Source: Bacteroidota bacterium (GTDB lineage Bacteria; Bacteroidota; Bacteroidia; UKL13-3). From it: DNA of 49,374 bases. The stretch is taken from contig CANHVU010000025.1 in the NCBI GenBank assembly GCA_947464275.1, positions 1-49,374 on the forward strand, written 5' to 3'. Under the pieces are notes generated by a model, which made no database searches, was not told the DNA's origin, and saw only the letters and a list, made by a program, of their open reading frames with translations. Below, in pieces: positions 26,286 to 35,200 of this stretch; positions within the stretch are counted from its first letter, which is position 1, and each line of letters starts with the position of its first letter. Both the position numbers and the translations under genes were made by a program.

Positions 26286-27623
26286 TTAAACACCTGTGTA
26301 ATTGAATGGTGTAATATTAAGTAATTCTGCTTTTACTTCATTGCTTACATTTAACATATTAATAAACGCCTGTATGCTATTTGAGTCAATTTTAGTATTT
26401 GTCCTAGTTAAATCCTTTAATGCTTCATAAGGTTTTGGGAAGCCTTCTCTGCGCAATACCGTTTGAATAGCTTCAGCAACCACTGCCCAATTGTCATTCA
26501 AATCTTTTTCAATTGCAATAGGATTCAATAATAATTTGTTTAGTCCTTTTAGTATTGATTTGTAGGCAATTAGACTATGAGCCAATGGAACTCCCACATT
26601 ACGTAAAACAGTACTGTCGGTTAAATCACGTTGTAACCTGCTAACGGGTAATTTAGCTGATAAATGCTCAAAAATAGCATTAGCAAAGCCTAAATTTCCT
26701 TCAGCATTTTCAAAATCAATAGGATTAACCTTATGTGGCATGGCACTGCTTCCTATTTCACCCGATTTTAACTGCTGCTTAAAATACTCCATTGAAATAT
26801 ATTGCCAAACATCTCTCGTAAAATCAATTAGAATAGTGTTGATTCGTTTCAAACAGTCAAAAAGTGCAGCTAAATTATCGTAATGTTCAATTTGTGTAGT
26901 AGGATAGGAGCGGCTTAAGCCTATGTTTTGACAAAATTGGTTAGCAAAATTATGCCAATTAATTTGAGGATAAGCTAAATGATGTGCATTAAAATTGCCT
27001 GTAGCTCCACCAAATTTTGCAGAAAAAGGAATCTGTTTTAAATGATTTAATTGCTCTGTTAATCGGCTACAAAATACCATCCACTCTTTTCCTAGTTTTG
27101 TTGGAGATGCAGGTTGACCATGTGTTTTGGCCAGCATTGGTATTTCAGCCCATGTATTTGCTTGCTCTTTTAATTTATTAAATACATTATTGATTTCTGG
27201 TAAAATTATATCCTCAATTGCATTTTTGATACTTAAAGGTATAGCGGTATTATTAATGTCCTGACTTGTTAAACCAAAATGTACAAATTCGCTTGTTTCC
27301 TGTAAATTTAGTTTTTCTAATTGTTGTTTAATAAAATACTCAACTGCTTTTACATCATGATTGGTAGTTTTTTCAATATCTTTAATTATTTCAGCATCCT
27401 TAACAGAAAAATTGGTATAAATTTCTCGTAATTCTTTTTCATTTATTTTAAAGTTACTAAACTGAGGTAAATTTTGTTTATGTAAAAATATAAAATATTC
27501 AATTTCAACAAGAACTCTGTATTTTATTAAAGCATACTCTGAAAAATAATTGGATAAATCTACAGTTTGTGCTCTGTATCTACCATCAATAGGTGAGGTA
27601 GCTGTAAGTGTTTCAAGAATCAT
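26286..27623 (-). CDS. purB: Adenylosuccinate lyase
   Basis: A 445-residue member of the fumarase/aspartase superfamily that acts twice in purine synthesis: on SAICAR and on adenylosuccinate. Visible signatures are TSPIDGRYR at the N-terminus, NHDVKAVEYFIK (about 88-99), HFGLTSQDINN (about 116-126), AKTHGQPASPT (about 160-170) and the flexible signature loop GSSAMPHKVNPIDFENAEG (about 291-309), which holds the catalytic Ser. It is full length. It lies 21 bases after the CarboxypepD_reg-like gene and is probably cotranscribed with chrA through to the lipoprotein. Confidence 0.96.
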   Translation of the reverse strand: MILETLTATSPIDGRYRAQTVDLSNYFSEYALIKYRVLVEIEYFIFLHKQNLPQFSNFKINEKELREIYTNFSVKDAEIIKDIEKTTNHDVKAVEYFIKQQLEKLNLQETSEFVHFGLTSQDINNTAIPLSIKNAIEDIILPEINNVFNKLKEQANTWAEIPMLAKTHGQPASPTKLGKEWMVFCSRLTEQLNHLKQIPFSAKFGGATGNFNAHHLAYPQINWHNFANQFCQNIGLSRSYPTTQIEHYDNLAALFDCLKRINTILIDFTRDVWQYISMEYFKQQLKSGEIGSSAMPHKVNPIDFENAEGNLGFANAIFEHLSAKLPVSRLQRDLTDSTVLRNVGVPLAHSLIAYKSILKGLNKLLLNPIAIEKDLNDNWAVVAEAIQTVLRREGFPKPYEALKDLTRTNTKIDSNSIQAFINMLNVSNEVKAELLNITPFNYTGV

Positions 27624-27644
27624 GATTGGTGATAAGTTATAATG

Positions 27645-28280
27645 TTATTTTTTCTTTTTATTTCCTAATGAGTTTAAAAATCTATACCAAGTTCCTACAT
27701 CCGCAATTGGAATAGGTTGTGGTTGTCCGTTGTAATATAGTTTTTCTGCTTGGGCTTGTTGGTACCATCTATTGTTTTCGGCACCATCAGCTAAAATTCC
27801 TTTTTGAAGACTACTGTATGGAACTCTATTTAAGTTTTCGTAGGCTAGCGATAAATTGCTATTCGGAATTTTTATGCGAGCAAAGTAATAGTCTAACTCT
27901 TGTGGTGTTGAATAAGGACGCACCACTACATCCCTCAAAAAGAAAGTATCTTCCTCCATCCTTATGATGGTAGTTAATTTATTATCTTCTACATTTTTAG
28001 GAAGGCTATAATATAGTTTTTTTTGACCTAGTGCTGTAAATACTATTTTGTCTGTTTGCTTGCAAACTAAACTAAAGAATCCACTCATATCAGAGTATAC
28101 GCCTCGGTTAGTGCCTTCAATTCTAACTGTAACATATGGTAATACTTGCGTACTATCAAAACTAACAATAAAACCACTTAGCTGTACTAGTTGATTTTCT
28201 TCTGTTTTTGTTTGACATTGAACAGCATAATAGTTACAAGCAAAACAAAACAAGAAAAGATATTTTAAAAGGTTATTCAT
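27645..28280 (-). CDS. Exported CarboxypepD_reg-like domain protein
   Basis: A 211-residue exported protein when started at 28280; the upstream start at 28310 would overlap chrA and add ten residues. The signal peptide ends near YAVQCQ (residue 22). The segment QLSGFIVSFDSTQVLPYVTV through GVYSDMSGFFSLVCKQTDKI (about 32-75) matches the CarboxypepD_reg-like beta-sandwich found at the front of many Bacteroidota outer-membrane proteins; here it stands alone without a barrel. The C-terminal part (LRDVVVRPYSTPQELDYYFA) is typical of small exported proteins of this kind. Its function is unknown. Confidence 0.75.
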   Translation of the reverse strand: MNNLLKYLFLFCFACNYYAVQCQTKTEENQLVQLSGFIVSFDSTQVLPYVTVRIEGTNRGVYSDMSGFFSLVCKQTDKIVFTALGQKKLYYSLPKNVEDNKLTTIIRMEEDTFFLRDVVVRPYSTPQELDYYFARIKIPNSNLSLAYENLNRVPYSSLQKGILADGAENNRWYQQAQAEKLYYNGQPQPIPIADVGTWYRFLNSLGNKKKK

Positions 28281-28284
28281 AAAA

Positions 28285-29472
28285 TTAGTAAATAAAACTA
28301 GCCAAAACACAAATAATTACAATGATAGGGCTAGGTACTTTAGTTGTCAAAAGTAAAAATAAAGTTAGCAAAAGTACTATCATATTTGGTTGATTTAAAA
28401 CAACTGGTTTAAATAATAAATATGCCGAAGCAATAACCAGTCCTGCACTAGCAGCATTTATACCTTCAATTGCATTTTTAATTGGGGTAAATGTTTTTAC
28501 TTGATTCCAAATTGGGTAAATAAAAAAAATAAGAAAAGTACCTGGTAAAAATATGGCAATTGTACCAATTAATGCCCCTAATAATTGGCCGCCAATTCCA
28601 AATTCTTGTAATGCCATTGCATTACAATAGGTAGCAATGCTAAATACCGGGCCAGGCATTGCTTGCACTAAACCTACTCCAGCTAAGAACTCACTTGGAT
28701 TTAGGTAATGTTTTATTTCTACAAACTGATTATACATAATTGGAATGAGTACATGCCCACCTCCAAATACAATACTTCCATAACGATAAGTATTTTCAAA
28801 TAATAGAACTATTTTATTTTGGGTAATAGCTCCTAGAGAGGCGGCAAGAACTGAAACGGCTAAAAACAAAAAAAAGTTACTCCAATTAATATTTTTTATG
28901 GGTTTTACTTTGTTTATCTTTTCCTTATTTAGCTGACTTGAAACCACACCTCCAAAAAGCAGTAGAATTGGAAATAAATAGGGCGTTTGATATAAGATGG
29001 CAACCGAAGCAGAAATAATTAGTAAAACCCAATGATAGGTTTTTGAAATAAACATTTGAATAATTTGGTATGCTGCATAAATTATGAAACCAACAGCCAT
29101 CGGTTGCATGTATTTCAAAAAATCAAGCTTGGGATTGTCAATATTGTAAAAATGAATGATAACAGCCAATATGGTCATGATTAAACTAGCGGGTAAAACC
29201 CAAATAGCTAAAGTAAAAAATGCCAAAGTGGGTCCACCAATTTTAAAACCAATTGCAGTAATGGTTTGGGTAGAGGTAGGGCCAGGAAGCATGCTGCAAA
29301 AAGAATTTAGTTCTTTTAAATCGTCAGGAGTTATGTATTTTTTTTTATTTACAAGTAATTTTTGAAATTGAACCAAATGTACCTGAGGTCCACCAAATGC
29401 GGTGAAAGCTAACTTTAATACATTAAGTAAAAACAGTATATTTCTTGATTTTTTAAATTTTAAATTACTCAT
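28285..29472 (-). CDS. chrA: ChrA-type chromate/sulfate transporter
   Basis: A 395-residue integral membrane protein with two tandem chromate-transporter domains (about 1-185 and 190-395). The N-terminal domain shows FGGPQVHLVQF (about 27-37), CSMLPGPTSTQ (about 58-68) and KIGGPTLAFF; the second repeats the pattern as FGGGHVLIPIMYNQFV and GLVQAMPGPVFSIATY. ChrA proteins export chromate and confer resistance, but members of this size often have untested roles. It is the first gene of a minus-strand group ending with purB; any link between them is not obvious. Confidence 0.92.
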   Translation of the reverse strand: MSNLKFKKSRNILFLLNVLKLAFTAFGGPQVHLVQFQKLLVNKKKYITPDDLKELNSFCSMLPGPTSTQTITAIGFKIGGPTLAFFTLAIWVLPASLIMTILAVIIHFYNIDNPKLDFLKYMQPMAVGFIIYAAYQIIQMFISKTYHWVLLIISASVAILYQTPYLFPILLLFGGVVSSQLNKEKINKVKPIKNINWSNFFLFLAVSVLAASLGAITQNKIVLLFENTYRYGSIVFGGGHVLIPIMYNQFVEIKHYLNPSEFLAGVGLVQAMPGPVFSIATYCNAMALQEFGIGGQLLGALIGTIAIFLPGTFLIFFIYPIWNQVKTFTPIKNAIEGINAASAGLVIASAYLLFKPVVLNQPNMIVLLLTLFLLLTTKVPSPIIVIICVLASFIY

Positions 29473-29580
29473 TTATTAAAAATCAAAAATAATATTGAAA
29501 ATGTAAACATCAATCAAAATTATTCTAATAATTTATAATTGCTACATTAAACTTGTTTTTGTAAGACTTGATTAAATAAA

Positions 29581-29610
29581 AAAGCTCAATAATTTTAATT
29601 ATTGAGCTTT
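29581..29610 (-). terminator. Terminator of the PTPS-folE operon
   Basis: AAAGCTCAATAATT (29581-29594) is a perfect inverted repeat with AATTATTGAGCTTT (29597-29610). Read on the minus strand it follows folE and ends in a T run. Confidence 0.85.
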
Positions 29611-29622
29611 TGGGTTGACTGA

Positions 29623-30291
29623 TTATTTACTGTCTAGTGTTATATATTTTATAAATTCCTCACGTGTTTTGGTATCTAAAAACTTTCCCGAATATTCACT
29701 TGTAACTGTACTACTATGAACATCTTGTACCCCTCGCATGGCTACACACATGTGATCTGCTTCAATAATTACCGCAACATCATCTGTGTTCAATTCAGCT
29801 TTTAACATATTTACAATTTGAATTGTCATACGTTCTTGAACTTGTGGTCGCTGTGCAAAGTATCTTACCATTCGATTTAATTTAGATAATCCAACAACCT
29901 TTCCATTTGGAATGTAAGCAACGTGGGCTTTACCAATAATAGGCACAAAATGATGCTCACATACACTATGAAAAGATATATTTTTTTCAAGCAATATATT
30001 TTTGTAGTTATATCTGTTCTCAAAAAGTTTTACTTCAGGTTTGTTTTTTGGGTTGAGGCCACTAAAAATTTCCTTTACATACATTTTTGCAACTCTGTTA
30101 GGGGTTCCACTTAAACTATCATCACTTAAGTCTAATCCTAATATTTGCATTATTTCTTTAAAATGTTTACTAATTAGCTCTATCTTTAAATCATCATCTA
30201 ATTTAAATGCGTCTTCTCTTAATGGTGTTTCTAGCGAAAATCCTATATGGTCGTCACCAATTGATTCAGCGTTTATGTTTTTAGTTTCCAT
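29623..30291 (-). CDS. folE: GTP cyclohydrolase I
   Basis: A 222-residue enzyme that converts GTP to dihydroneopterin triphosphate, the first step of folate and tetrahydropterin synthesis. Visible signatures are LGLDLSDDSLSGTPNRVAKMY, the zinc and active-site block HSVCEHHFVPIIGKAHVAY, PQVQERMT, and the second zinc Cys in ADHMCVAMRGV. I placed the start at 30291 (METKNINAES); the upstream ATG at 30321 would overlap the preceding gene by 41 bases instead of 11. The overlap with the PTPS gene indicates translational coupling of the first two pterin enzymes. Confidence 0.95.
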   Translation of the reverse strand: METKNINAESIGDDHIGFSLETPLREDAFKLDDDLKIELISKHFKEIMQILGLDLSDDSLSGTPNRVAKMYVKEIFSGLNPKNKPEVKLFENRYNYKNILLEKNISFHSVCEHHFVPIIGKAHVAYIPNGKVVGLSKLNRMVRYFAQRPQVQERMTIQIVNMLKAELNTDDVAVIIEADHMCVAMRGVQDVHSSTVTSEYSGKFLDTKTREEFIKYITLDSK

Positions 30292-30691
30292 TGTATTCAA
30301 CAAAATTTCGTTCGGTTTCATATAAAATAACTTTCAATTTTAATTTGTTTTCTAATCTTTTTCGCAATAATTGCCAAATAACAATTGCAATATTCTCAGC
30401 AGTTGGATTTAATGTTTTAAAGTCCTCGACATCTAAATTTAAATTTTTGTGGTCAAATCTATCTTCAATATCTTCTTTTACAATATCCTTGAGGTATTTC
30501 ATGTCTATTAAATACCCAGTTTCTAAATCAATTTCACCTGTAACTGTTACAATTAAATCGTAGTTATGTCCGTGATAATTTGCATTGTTACAAGGGCCAA
30601 AAAAAGTTTTGTTTTTTTCTTCATTCCAATGTGCCACATTCAATCTGTGTGCTGCATTAAAATGTGTTTTTCTAGATACTGATATTTCCAT
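30281..30691 (-). CDS. 6-pyruvoyl/6-carboxy-tetrahydropterin synthase family protein
   Basis: A 136-residue enzyme of the PTPS/QueD family acting on dihydroneopterin triphosphate, the product of the adjacent folE. Zinc ligands are His15 (HFNAAHRL) and His40 and His42 in HGHNY. The catalytic Cys34 sits in PCNNANYHGHNY, which resembles the animal PTPS spacing (CNNPNGHGH) more than the usual QueD motif, so a tetrahydropterin product is possible; a queuosine precursor role cannot be excluded because no queC, queE or queF is in the window. The FolE start overlaps its end. Confidence 0.92.
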   Translation of the reverse strand: MEISVSRKTHFNAAHRLNVAHWNEEKNKTFFGPCNNANYHGHNYDLIVTVTGEIDLETGYLIDMKYLKDIVKEDIEDRFDHKNLNLDVEDFKTLNPTAENIAIVIWQLLRKRLENKLKLKVILYETERNFVEYNGN

Positions 30692-30805
30692 AGAATTTAA
30701 AATGTTGTGCTATGTACAATTTTTATTTGTGTATTCAATAACTTGCAACAATTATATTTTGTTTTAAAATTTTTATTTTTTTTAAAGACCCAATAGATTT
30801 CAATT

Positions 30806-30877
30806 TAATTATAATGTCTCTTTATTTTCGGTTTAATTTTTTAAAAACCTGCTTCATAATAGAGCATTTTATAATTA
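30806..30877. repeat. Imperfect long inverted repeat
   Basis: TAATTATAATGTCTCTTTAT (30806-30825) can pair with ATAATAGAGCATTTTATAAT (30856-30875, continuing to TA at 30877) with a few bulges; the core AGAG and the TAATTATAA ends match. The loop is about 30 bases. High AT content makes chance matches easier. Confidence 0.4.
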
Positions 30878-30966
30878 AATTAATATTAAAATAAAAAAAT
30901 AATTACTTATTTGTTTCTGAAAAAAGCAAATAATTAAATTTTATTTAATTGATTATTAGATTATTG

Positions 30967-30974
30967 TATTTTTG
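30967..30974 (+). promoter_or_regulatory. Candidate -7 box TATTTTTG upstream of the ECF sigma gene
   Basis: TATTTTTG matches TAnnTTTG and lies 95 bases before the sigma-factor start; a TTG at 30949-30951 is 15 bases upstream, slightly short. It could give a leader of about 85 bases. Confidence 0.35.
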
Positions 30975-31069
30975 TTTAATGTTTTTGCATATATCATGAA
31001 CAAAATAATTGCATTTACGGATTTATTGGTGCAATCTTGTTGAACAAATAACATAAAAAATTAAACAAA

Positions 31070-31615
31070 ATGACTGCAATACACTTTAAAAACGTAGTAC
31101 AACGTGAAGCTAAAAGTTTAAGAAAATATGCTTATCAGCTAACAAGAAATGTTGAAGACACAAACGATTTGGTGCAAGAAACAATGCTAAAAGCATATAC
31201 GTACCAAGAAAAGTTTGAAGAGGGTACTAACTTAAAAGGTTGGTTATATACAATCATGAAAAATACTTTTATCAATAATTATAGACGTATGGTAAAGCGT
31301 AATACATTTATTGATAATACAGACAATGAGTTTTTTATTGATTCTTTTGCAATTACTGAGGTGAATAAAGGTGAACAAAAATTCATCATGCGTGATATAG
31401 AATTTGCAATTGATAAGCTGCCTTTAAACTTAAAAAAGCCTTTTACAATGAGTTCTAAAGGTTTTAAATATCATGAAATCGCTACGTTATTAGATATTCC
31501 AATTGGTACAGTAAAAACAAGAATATTTGTTGCTAAACGCCAATTGAGAGCAGAATTAAGTGGTTATGCCAAATCATATGGTTATGATAAGTTTTCTGAT
31601 GAAGAAGCAGCTTAA
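31070..31615 (+). CDS. ECF-type RNA polymerase sigma factor
   Basis: A 181-residue sigma-70-family factor with region 2 (about 10-75: [23 protein letters not shown], then [19 protein letters not shown]) and region 4 (about 110-165: [29 protein letters not shown], a helix-turn-helix). Regions 1.1 and 3 are absent, as in ECF factors. The text is close to a group that is widespread and strongly conserved in this phylum. No anti-sigma gene is adjacent on either side, so it is an orphan and its activating signal is unknown. A terminator follows. The metal-efflux operon begins after it, but is separated by that terminator. Confidence 0.93.
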   Translation: MTAIHFKNVVQREAKSLRKYAYQLTRNVEDTNDLVQETMLKAYTYQEKFEEGTNLKGWLYTIMKNTFINNYRRMVKRNTFIDNTDNEFFIDSFAITEVNKGEQKFIMRDIEFAIDKLPLNLKKPFTMSSKGFKYHEIATLLDIPIGTVKTRIFVAKRQLRAELSGYAKSYGYDKFSDEEAA

Positions 31616-31644
31616 CTTTTGGTTTTGTATCTGATGATTTTTTT

Positions 31645-31680
31645 AAAGCTCAATTCATTCTTGAATTGAGCTTTTTTGTT
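31645..31680 (+). terminator. Rho-independent terminator of the ECF sigma gene
   Basis: AAAGCTCAATTCA (31645-31657) pairs perfectly with TGAATTGAGCTTT (31662-31674), followed by a T run. Confidence 0.9.
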
Positions 31681-31716
31681 TTTTTTATTAAATATTCAAA
31701 AATCAAAATCTTTGAA

Positions 31717-31724
31717 TACATTTG
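31717..31724 (+). promoter_or_regulatory. Candidate -7 box TACATTTG for the metal-efflux operon
   Basis: TACATTTG matches TAnnTTTG and lies five bases before the TTG start chosen for the first operon gene, so the mRNA would be nearly leaderless. The same octamer precedes the lipoprotein gene at 23382. Confidence 0.4.
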
Positions 31725-31729
31725 TACTA

Positions 31730-32116
31730 TTGAAAAAGGTCATTGCTATATTGTTTTTGAGTACTTATTTGTTTTCAGCAACTGAGTTTAACCAACTATT
31801 AAAGTTACCTTTATTGATTGATCATTTTATCGAACACAAAGAAGAAAATAAACAAATTACATTTTGGGAATTTTTGAGTTTACATTACAAAACTACCAAT
31901 GTAAAAGATGCTGACTATGAAAAGGACATGAAGTTACCTTTTAAATCGCAAAGCGGATTATTTTCATCTATTACTATTTTTCATTTATTCCCCAATTTCG
32001 ATAATTTATTAAATAACATATTACCTACCTTTAAGAAGAGTTATGTTATTACCTCAGAGCATTTTATTGAGTCATCAGCTGTTTGTTCTATTTGGCAGCC
32101 ACCAAAATCTATCTAA
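31730..32116 (+). CDS. Small exported protein heading a metal-efflux operon
   Basis: A 128-residue protein when started at the TTG at 31730 (then KKVIAILFL); the frame is open upstream to a TTG inside the terminator, which is unlikely to be used. A hydrophobic signal-like segment (about 4-20) is followed by LLKLPLLIDHFIEHKEEN, then TFWEFLSLHY and DADYEKDMKLPFK. I recall proteins with this pattern at the head of CusA/CzcA-type efflux operons in Bacteroidota, but no function is established. Its His-rich mature part could bind metal; that is inference. It lies 84 bases before the pump gene. Confidence 0.65.
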   Translation: MKKVIAILFLSTYLFSATEFNQLLKLPLLIDHFIEHKEENKQITFWEFLSLHYKTTNVKDADYEKDMKLPFKSQSGLFSSITIFHLFPNFDNLLNNILPTFKKSYVITSEHFIESSAVCSIWQPPKSI

Positions 32117-32200
32117 GATTTTTTATTTTATTATTTTCAAGTTGCTGTTCTAAGCAATTTGTTTTGTTTTTAATTTATTTAATTTAATCACTATCGCGTT

Positions 32201-35200
32201 ATGCTAAATAGTATTATAGCTTTTTCTGTTAAACAGAAATTGATAATTGGCTTGGTTATAATTGGCCTTATTGGTTATGGTAGTTACCAACTTACAAAAC
32301 TACCCATTGATGCTGTACCTGATATTACAAATAATCAGGTTCAAATCATTACCGCTGTTCCTTCATTGGGCGCAGCCGATATTGAGCGTTTAATTACATT
32401 TCCAATTGAGCAAGCCAATAGTAATATTCCCGGAATTATTGAATTACGCAGCTTTTCTCGTTTCGGATTATCGTTAGTAACCATTGTATTTAACGATGAA
32501 ACTGATGTGTATTGGGCTCGTCAACAGGTTAGCGAACGATTGCAGTTGGTAAAAGATGAATTACCACCCGGAATTGGAACTCCAACTTTAGCACCTGTAA
32601 CTACTGGTCTTGGTGAAATTTATCAATATACTGTTACAACCCAAAAAGGCTATGAAAACAAATATGATTTAACAGAACTAAGAACCATACAAGATTGGGT
32701 GATACGAAGGCAGTTACTTTCAGTACAAGGTGTGGCTGATGTAAGTAGTTTTGGAGGAAAGCTAAAACAGTATGAAATAGCTATTAACCCAGCTAAGCTC
32801 CAATCTAATAATTTAACCATTGCAGATGTGTTTAGAGCCTTAGAAAGTAATAACCAAAATACTGGAGGCGCATATATAGAAAAGCAATCAACAGTTTTAT
32901 CAATTAGAAGCGAAGGTTTAATTGGTTCTATTACGGATATTCAAAACATAGCCATTAAAAATTTACCTAACGGAACACCTTTGTTTATTAAAGACGTAGC
33001 CGAAGTGAAAATTGGTTATGCCATCAGATATGGCGCTGTAACTTATAACGGAAATGGCGAAGTAGCAGGAGCTGTGGTTATGATGTTAAAAGGTGCTAAC
33101 AGTAGCGATGTAATTAAAAGTGTAAAACAACGCATTGAGTTAATCAAAGAAACTTTGCCTGAAGGAGTTGAAATAGAGCCATTTTTAGATAGAACAAAAA
33201 TGGTAAACAATGCCATTGGAACAGTAGAAAAAAACTTAATTGAAGGTGCTTTAATAGTAGTTTTTGTATTGGTATTGTTTCTTGGAAATTTTAGAGCCGG
33301 ATTATTAGTAGCTTCTGTTATTCCATTATCTATGTTATTTGCTGTTATTTTAATGAACATGTTTGGCGTGGGCGGAAATTTAATGAGTTTAGGCGCATTA
33401 GATTTTGGATTGATTGTAGATGGAGCTGTTATTATTGTAGAGGCAGTTATGCATGTGCTAATCTCTAACAATAGGCAATTTGCAATTGGCAAGAAGGCAA
33501 CAGAAAGCAATGAACTAATTCAAACTAATAATAATAACCAAGCTAGCAGCCAGTTGCCAGCAGCCAGCAGCCAATACTCGCAAAACCAAATGGACGAGCA
33601 AGTAACAAGTTCGGCTAGCAAAATGATGAATAGTGCGGTTTTTGGACAAATTATTATTTTAATAGTTTACTTGCCAATTTTTACTCTACAAGGTATTGAA
33701 GGAAAAATGTTTAAACCAATGGCACAAACAGTAGCTTTTGCTTTATTTGGTGCATTTGTACTTTCACTAACGTACATACCAATGATGAGTGCTTTGTTTT
33801 TAAGTAAAAAGACAAGTCACAAAAAAAATATTTCATCGCGTATGATGGATTTTTTAGAGTTTCATTATGAAAATTTATTAAGCAAGGTTTTATTGTACAA
33901 AAAACTGGTTTTAAGTTTAACGTTGGTGTTTTTTGCAGCAGCAATATTTACCTTAACTACTTTGGGAGGTGAGTTTATTCCTGCATTAGAAGAGGGGGAT
34001 TTTGCTGTAGAAACTAGGGTTTTAACAGGAAGTAATTTGAATGTTACCACAGCAGCCACCACCAAAGGCGAACAAATTTTAAAAGCCAAGTTTCCTGAAG
34101 TAATAAAAGTGGTTAGTAAAATTGGTAGTGGTGAAGTTCCAACTGATCCGATGCCAATTGATGCAGCCGATATGATGATTATTTTGAAAGATAAAAGCGA
34201 ATGGACATCAGCTAAAACTTTTGATGAATTGGCAGAAAAAATGACCAAAGAACTTGAAGGAATTCCCGGTGTAACATTTGGTTTTCAATATCCAGTTCAA
34301 ATGCGTTTTAATGAATTAATGACAGGGGCAAAGCAAGCAGTTGTTTGTAAAATATTTGGCGAAAATTTGGATACACTTGCATATTATGCTGATAAACTAG
34401 GGCATTTAATTAATTCGGTTGATGGTGCAGTTGATTTATATGTAGAACCAGTTGCAGGAATGCCTCAAATTGTTATTAATTACAATAGGGCATTAATGGC
34501 GCAATATGGTTTGCATATTGATAATGTAAATAAAATAGTAAATACCGCTTTTGCAGGGCAAAGCACAGGAATAGTGTATGAAGGAGAAAAACGTTTTGAT
34601 TTAATGGTTAGAATGGATAATGAACAACGTAAAGATATTTCAGATGTTCAAAATTTATTGATTCCAACAGTTAATGGAACACAAATTCCTTTAAGCCAAA
34701 TAGCAGATGTGCAAATTAAAGATGGTCCCAATCAAATACAGCGAGAAGATGCCAAACGCAGAATTATTGTAGGCTTTAACGTCAGGAATAGAGATGTGCA
34801 AAGCATTGTAAACGAATTGCAAGAAAAGGTAAAGACTCAAATTAATTTTCCGGCTACTTATTATGTAACTTATGGAGGTTCGTTTGAGAATTTAACTGCA
34901 GCCAAAAAACGTTTGAGTATAGCTGTTCCTGTTTCGTTACTACTTATTTTATTGTTGCTTTATTTTGCTTTTGGCTCATTAAAACACAGCTTATTAATTT
35001 ACACAGCCATTCCATTATCGGCCATTGGGGGCATTTTTGCATTGGCATTAAGAGGATTACCATTTAGTATCAGTGCAGGTGTTGGTTTCATTGCATTATT
35101 TGGTGTTGCGGTATTAAATGGAATTGTGCTTATAGCAGAGTTTAATAGGTTAAAAGCTGATGGTATGAGTGATTTAAAAGAAATAGTACTTAAAGGAACT

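Larger units (their letters stand above)
30692..31069. other. Intergenic stretch of 378 bases before the ECF sigma gene
   Basis: This is very AT-rich, with no open frame or RNA gene that I can support. It holds the long imperfect inverted repeat at 30806-30877 and a -7-like box at 30967-30974. It separates two divergent genes. Confidence 0.6.

Noticed and set aside
31676-31729. Upstream TTG start for the small exported protein
   Set aside because: It lies in the T run of the preceding terminator and would add a polar leader before the signal; the TTG at 31730 gives a normal signal peptide.
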